A stretch of DNA of 64,000 bases, taken from Lotus japonicus. Taxonomy: Eukaryota > Streptophyta > Magnoliopsida > Fabales > Fabaceae. Positions 57,799-64,000 of the stretch are shown one piece after another (the stretch's first letter is position 1; every line of letters begins with the position of its first letter). The translations under genes were made by a program, and so were the position numbers. Location: NCBI RefSeq assembly GCF_012489685.1, contig NC_080046.1, positions 61,122,195-61,186,194 of the forward strand, in the 5' to 3' direction. The notes under the pieces are model-generated. The model was given only the letters and a program-made list of their open reading frames with translations, was not told the origin of the DNA and ran no database searches.

Positions 57799-58933
57799 TA
57801 ACAATATTTTTTTCCTGCCATTTAAGTGTTTCAACTTTCACTTTCACCTTTTCTTATTGCTTACCCAGTTACCCGATCAATAAATTGCAAATAGAATAAC
57901 CGAAATTGATTTGCAAATATTTAAATTGCAATTTCTGTTGATCAATCAATTACAAATTTAATCAATGGTTTTTATTTTGTTTTAGATTGCAATTGCATTA
58001 ATTAAATTCATTTCTTTTTTTGGTTAATAAAAGGACTTTATCAAATTTTCTTTGAATTGAAGTATCCTTTCACTCTCTAAATTATTTCTTTTTATTTCAT
58101 GGTGATTCGACATGACAAATCTTATATGTTGGATATCATACTTAAGTGTCTCCCTTAATTTTAATTTATGGATGAAATTATTTCAATGGTCAATTGCTTA
58201 ACTGCACTTTGTCTAATATATCAGTGAACATGACTCTTTTTGCACCAGATAGAAGTGTGCAAGTCATGAAAAATATTTCTATGTGAAGAACATGATCGTG
58301 AATTCGTGATCATTGTAAAATAATATGTAATTTTATGAATATACAATTGTCTAAGCATGAACGTATTTAGTCCTACTCCATAAAATGTCTAAGCATTTGA
58401 TGTTAGCATACAAAACAATTACTTTAACAATTTCAAGAAGGCCCAGAATCTTGGGACGAAAATATCAGCATTAGAGGAGTCAAATGTGTGTATTAAAATA
58501 CTTATAATCATCCAACTACATGTCATAATATACATCATTTTTTTTAAAATAGATCTACTTATGTAAATTTTTCACATGATAAGCCATGTTAAGAAAGAAA
58601 TAGACACAAAGGCCATCTGAAATTTGTGAGACCTTATTTATCTTTTGTGTGTATCTCTCTGTCTTCGCATGTAAGAAATTCACATAAGAAAGTCGATTCC
58701 ATGATGTTCATATCCTACACTAATTAACATATTTAATTACAAGAACCCTCCATGTGAAAATTTTACACACCTACTTTCTCAAAAGCAAGCATCTATCTTA
58801 AGCACTAAGTTTGGAGAAGTAGGTCATCCAGAACCTCCTTTTCTTTTATCCTCTGCTAAAAGAATTATCAAAACAATCAATCATACAAACGCTCTCAACC
58901 CCCACCCAGAACAAAAAAGGTATTATTTGCACC
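57799..58933. other. Intergenic spacer, no gene recognised
   Basis: AT-rich. The right end should carry the 3' untranslated region of the GH17-X8 gene. Confidence 0.5.
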
Positions 58934-61468
58934 TCACAAAAGGAATAGCAACAAAGTGGGCAATGCAGCAACCAAGTAAATGTGCAAAATGTAGTTGATT
59001 TCACTCATTTTCTTGCCGCTAAAGGTTCTGAGCCTTAAATTCTCCCCTGCATTGCTTGATTGAGTAGAGTTCACATTTTCCTTTGTCTTGCTGCTTAATT
59101 CCTTACTACATTACATCAAAATGCAAAACACATTTAGCCACTTAGGTAAAGAAACAAGTAGTCAAATTAAAATACAAAATAAGTCCAGGGCAGCTCAGCA
59201 GACAAAAGCTATTACCTTCCAGGAAATATACAGCTGCCATGACCTGAAAAGGTATTCCCAACAAGAAAGGGCAAAGAAAATATTAATCACAATTGTTAGA
59301 CCTAGAAGAGACAATAAAGGGAAAGACATACAAAATTGGGGAGCTCTTTAAAACAAATGTAATATCTAAATAGATATTGTGCACGTTTGGAAATCCTTCT
59401 AACAATTGATTATTAAGCCAGAATCAATTTGGAGAGAAATTTCTATGTGTATGTTCAAGTTTTCAGAATTTTGAAAAAAAGTTGATCCAAACATGCTAAT
59501 AGCGAAAGTGTACATGCATATACTTGATTGACATACTTGGGTTTGAAAAAAAAAAACACTGAGCAGGTGAATACATTATGAAATGAAACAGAACCCTTCA
59601 GACAAACCAGCATCCCTGCCAAGTCACATTGAGTGGTTCATGGTTCCCCTATTCAATAAGGCACTGTGAACTCCAGCCCCACTTTTCACTTCAAATTTCA
59701 ATTTTTGAAATTTAAATAGAGTCAAGACAAACTGTCAAAGTGCCTTTGCAATATGTGGGTGCCACACACAAACACATTTAATTTCAGAATCATTGCCTAG
59801 CCACGGTTCCAATATTCCCTTTTTTCCAAATCAAAAGTAGATATCCTTATTGAGCACAAGCCTTTTTCTTTTTCTTTCACTGTCAATTCTTCCTTTATCA
59901 TAAAGAAATCTAATCAGGAAACCCTTCCCCTCAAGAGCAAAGCCAAGTCTAACATCATGTTAAAATCCCAAATTCCCCAACAAAAAGTTGTCAAAACATA
60001 TAATCCAGGATTAAGTTTACAATGTAAATGAATTCATTTCCAGAAAGAACAAGATCCACCAAAAGGTCTACATAAAAATTAACCAAGAAGAGTCAAAAAA
60101 TCACTTACTAGGATCATTAGTAGTGATCATAGCTGCTCCTTTGAAGTCACAAGACTCGGATGATTTGCCTTGATTCTGGTAGTAGCTATCAAACGCATAA
60201 GAAGCATGATTCTTCACATTATTAGGCTGATAGCAACTCTCTCCAGGTTGAATCTCAGAACAATTCGCTCGCCCCGGTCCACACACCCAATCCAACGCCG
60301 TCTGCAAAGTCTTCGAATCAACACCATCCATAGCAATGCAATAAGTCTGATTAGTAGTATCACTGGCAAGAAAACTCCCAGTCCCAGAAACTCTAAGCAA
60401 ATACGCAGGCGTAGTATTCCCATAAAAGAGTCCCCAATTAGCCTCACTCACTGGCCTTGACCTCAAGTCCTCATTGAACAATTCATACACATACACACTG
60501 GAAGTTGTTTCAGGATGCAAAGGGGTTCCGTTACGATCGAAAACATGCTTAATCAAGTTGGAATTGTAAGTATCCGCGTTCTCCTTCGTCGCGTAAGGCT
60601 CATTCGAATCCCCTTTACTAGGCCAACCAGTTTCAGTGACAAGCACCACAACATCAGTAACATTGAGATTCTTCATGGAGAAATAAGCAGCATCAATCAT
60701 GGCATCAAGAACATTGGTGTAGTGAAGCAGCGTGTTGGGGTCCACCATTTCCTTGGCAAGAGGCTTGAACAGCGTGCTTTCGAGAGGAACCTCACGCTTG
60801 TTCTCCATGAAGACATAGTAAGGGTAGAGGTTGAGCATCAATGGCGAACCGGTTTGCGAATGGAACTGGAGAAGAGGGAGGAGAATGGAAGAGAGGCTCT
60901 GGTTGAAGAAAGCCTGAGAAGGAGGAAAAGGGTCGAGGATGATGGAAGCGGAATGAGGAGTTGAGATTGTGATTTTGTTGTGAAGGTTGGAAGCGACGAG
61001 GGCGGAGTAGAGGGATTTAAGGGCGGGGAGGAGGAGAGGAGCGGAGGAGGGGACGGTGGTTAGAACCTCGTCGCCGACGGAGATTCCGGTGATGAGGGTT
61101 TTGGGGTAGAAAGCGGCGACGTTGCGGCGGATCCAGGCAGAAGCGGTGGAGTTTGATGAGCCAATTGCGATGAGCTGGTTGTTGGGGACACTGATGGTGA
61201 CGTGGATGTCGGTGCCGGATAATGCTCCGAGGATGTCGGGGTTGGCATCGTAGAGACGGATGTGAGTGATTTTCTGGTGGTTGAGGAAGGATACTAGTTG
61301 TGATGGTGGTAAGAGATTTGAAACGTCGGTGCCAATGTTGACTCCGACGAAGGGTTGTCTCTGGTCTTGTTGGTTGTTGTTGTTTTGTGCTGAAATGGTG
61401 ATTTGAGAGGTGAAGGTGAAGAGGAGTAAGAGTAAGATTGTGAGGTTGTTGAGATTAGATTTTGTCAT
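58934..61468 (-). CDS. GPI-anchored glucan endo-1,3-beta-glucosidase, GH17 with X8 domain
   Basis: Three exons: 61468-60109, 59243-59216 (28 bases) and 59105-58934, giving 519 residues. Signal peptide 1-27. GH17 barrel about 38-355, with proton donor Glu134 in ISVGDEVL and nucleophile Glu279 in LVTETGWPSKG. X8 domain about 372-462 with its six cysteines, the last in GSCIFPG encoded by the tiny exon 2. The tail ends in a hydrophobic GPI signal (HIYLVAALPTLLLFLL). Such enzymes cleave callose at the plasma membrane and wall, often at plasmodesmata. VGDE instead of VGNE is usual for this subgroup. The exon layout of X8, 28-base exon and tail exon is copied twice in the neighbouring chimeric gene. 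Intron 1 is 865 bases. Confidence 0.93.
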
Positions 61469-61490
61469 TGGATTTGGAGAGAGGGGAGGT

Positions 61491-61522
61491 TGGTTTTGGT
61501 TTTGGTTTTGGTTTTGGTTGGT
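61491..61522. repeat. (GGTTTT)n short tandem repeat in the leader of the GH17-X8 gene
   Basis: About five units directly upstream of the start codon, read as CCAAAA repeats on the gene strand. Confidence 0.85.
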
Positions 61523-64000
61523 TGTGCAACTTGCAGTTCAATTCTTCATACTGTGGTTGTGGGGCTTCAGTTCCATATCCTTGCATTGTCTTGTGTTCTG
61601 GTTTTGGGTCTGAAATTGGAATCAAGTTGGCTTGATGGTACTAATGGCTATACATAAGTGGGTGGGAAGAAGGATCCATGAGGAAGCTTCAGTGGAGTTT
61701 GCTGGATCCTTCTTGATTTCTAGTGTTATGCCTCTCATTGGTTAAGCTCAACAGATTTGTTACTCTGCTAAATTGTCTAAATTATCCTTCTTGGTGTTCT
61801 GGTGAAAGTGAACCGGCATCTGCTGGTTTTTCCCAAGAGAAATGAATGCCAAGTATAGAAAAACAGTGGATTAATTGTACAATCCAAATTGTTTGCAGCT
61901 GGCAATGGCCCTACTTATTTATATTTTAAATTAAAGAAACTGTTTTGCAATTTTTTCATATTACTCATCTACTAACTTAAAATGCAAGATCCAATTGCAC
62001 TGTTCACCAGTGCCATTTTTTTTTGTTACCACTGTGTTTGCGGTTGGGCCTGCCGGTTTCGTGGGCTGGGTACGTCTAGGAGTAGTAGCCACTTGAAACC
62101 TCCTTCCCTCCACAAACCTTTGTCACCGAGGTAGGAGCTCAGACCTCCCTACACAGCCCTCTGTCACCTTCCCTAAGGAGCTGATCTACTACCTATCCTC
62201 CTTGGCTACATGATTTCCGTCTCTCTCTTCACGTGATTTCCAGCAATTTCTTCGTCATTGACAGCTGCATACTCCAGTTGTTTCATGGTTGTTCTTGATG
62301 CTTGAACCCTAGAAGAGAATCTATGATCTATGCCCATGAGCATCAAGCATCCCCTCCCCATTCGTCCCCTCTACTTCATCGATTTTCCCACGCACTCTGG
62401 CACTCTAGATGTAGGAGCCAGGAGGTTCGACATCCCACCGGCCAGCTGTTGCCGTGTTGGTGCATAGAAGGTCGTTCCCTAAGGAGGTTATCTACTACCT
62501 ATAAATATAACTTAGTCATTTACAGTTGTAATTTGGCTGGCCACAGCTTGCAGTTCCTGTCTATAAATATAACTGCTCATACTTTGATCAGTTCATACTT
62601 TGATCAGTTCACTGTTGTTGTGTGTATTGTGTGTATTTGAGTCCACTGTCCTGTTCTTATTGGGAGATATGAGTTCCCGTGTCAACCCCATTAAGTCCTC
62701 AACACTGATTTGTATATAAGTGGTGTCACGTGTTGTGATGCATCCATTTGGACTTCATTGCTCTCCACATCTGCTCTGCCCACTGAAAATCTCATGCCAA
62801 TCAAATTCAGCTCATGATTTGAATGTCCCTTTCTGAGATGGCTTCAAAGTTGATAGGTCAGTTCATTTTATCCTTCCCCTTCACAAGTTTTGCCAAAGTG
62901 CAGCAGTTTGCTTATTCAAGTTGTTGAGCAGTGGTAGAATATTTTCTATGTTGCACTTCAAGTGTTAAATTAATCTTGAGTGCAGATCAATATATATGTA
63001 TATGTGTAATAGAATTGTTCTTACCTCTTATCTATCAAGGCAATCAGGAACATTGAAATAGTATAATGATTCTTTTCTTTTTAAAATCATGTTTGGAGAA
63101 ATTTTATAGTGTGTGTTTCTTGCCTTTGGCCTGGTGGTGGTGATTATTTGTTGATCATATAATGAAATTCATGTACCCTAAATTATTGGATATGTCGGCT
63201 TAGTGAGCAAACAACATATCCAGCTCACGAATTTACCTCTGCAAGATATTTGTGTCATGTCCTCAATTATTTATTCTTTTTTTGTATTTTACAATCTTTA
63301 ATCATGTAGAATTTTCTCAATTATTCAATATACATGTTTTTCATATGATTTTGATTATACCAAAGGTTTTTATATGTAATTGTGATTCATCACCCAAAAT
63401 GGGTTATTTTAATACTGATATCAGTTAATGGGGTTGGATTTGATGGTTTAGGAAAGAATTCTCTTATTAGATGTTAGTGTGAGGAATCACACTAACACAC
63501 GACAGGAATTGACACAGCATAGTCCCTTAGAGTGAAATAGTCAAGTTAAACTTTCTAAAATAACTATCAAGTGTAATTATTTGAACCTCATTAGTTTACA
63601 CTGGTGTTTGACTTTAGGAATGTGTGCAGTTTGAAATCGTAAATTAGTTAGGTGGGAATTAGGGAATTAGGAACAACAAGTACGAGCAATAAACTTATGA
63701 ACTGTTTGAGATTTTTTTTTCATAAGATGAAATGTGTGATTTTAAGATTCTAAATGAGAATGGGCATAGCCTTGATTTGACTTTCAGGTTCTACACGGAA
63801 AATGTAGCATGTGTTTACTTCATGTGAGGTGTGTCATGATATTATCCACATCATGAGTAATTGTAGTCTGTGTAGTTTTGTAATAGGATCAGCTTCTTTG
63901 TCAACACATCAATATGAAATCCATTCTCTTAGTATTACAAAGTTATAAGATTCCATGTTGAACTTGTGTAACTGTTACCAAGTCAGTGTGAATCATCCAC
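61523..64000. other. Upstream region of the GH17-X8 gene, no gene recognised
   Basis: The first few hundred bases should hold the promoter. A GC-richer stretch at 62040-62480 repeats the phrase 'cctaaggag...tctactacctat' twice and contains a plus-strand open frame with no recognised domain. A 16-base tandem 'cagttcatactttgat' lies near 62580-62610. Nothing further is assignable. Confidence 0.45.

Noticed and set aside
57711..57899. Plus-strand open frame starting at 57711
   Set aside because: It is read through the tRNA-Phe gene and has no protein family.
60515..60964. 149-codon plus-strand frame
   Set aside because: Antisense of the GH17 domain.
62302..62640. 112-codon plus-strand frame near the right end
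   Set aside because: No recognised domain and it crosses short direct repeats; not enough to call a gene.

Overview
This is nuclear DNA of a flowering plant: genes with GT-AG introns, plant-specific families, a nuclear tRNA-Phe and very AT-rich spacers full of transposons. A eudicot, probably a legume, fits the repeat style, but that is an impression rather than a proof. About two thirds of the window is mobile or duplicated DNA.

Layout. 0-9 kb: a secreted glycine-rich protein gene and a six-exon GARP (G2-like) transcription factor gene, both on the minus strand. 9.2-10.3 kb: a 1,019-bp Mutator-type non-autonomous element with a perfect 9-bp target-site duplication (TSD). 12.0-14.0 kb: a 2,021-bp solo LTR with a perfect 5-bp TSD. 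14.5-16.9 kb: a seven-exon SKU5-similar (SKS) multicopper-oxidase-like gene. 18.8 kb: an HMG-box retrocopy. 19.7 to about 41.8 kb: a very large Helitron on the minus strand. It has a 3' hairpin and CTAG end, captured fragments of RPS3 and a probable WD40 gene, a seven-exon RepHel gene whose reading frame is open throughout (1,553 codons), and three RPA-like genes sharing the same exon lengths (one intact, one with a nonsense codon, one cut off). Nested inside it are a 1-kb palindrome-rich Mutator-type element, a MITE and an inverted copy of part of an RPA gene. 42.8-44.2 kb: a PIF/Harbinger-type element and a second HMG-box retrocopy. 46.2-53.1 kb: a complete but decayed 6.9-kb Mutator-like element with about 290-bp inverted ends, a plant-mobile-domain gene and a MURA transposase gene in convergent orientation.

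53.5-61.5 kb holds the most interesting locus. A normal GPI-anchored GH17-X8 beta-1,3-glucanase gene (58.9-61.5 kb) is followed by a chimeric gene (53.5-56.4 kb). The chimera's TATA region, 5' leader and signal peptide match the SKS gene at 16.9 kb. The rest is two tandem X8 callose-binding modules plus a GPI tail, copied from the 3' part of a GH17-X8 gene. All five exons join in frame (319 aa). Upstream of the chimera the flank is collinear with the flank upstream of the SKS gene, minus the HMG retrocopy, so the donor duplication can be read in this window. The predicted product resembles a plasmodesmata callose-binding (PDCB-like) protein but has two X8 domains.

Exon coordinates were worked out by hand from GT/AG sites, reading phase and agreement between paralogues. 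No database search was possible. Family names rest on recognised motifs.
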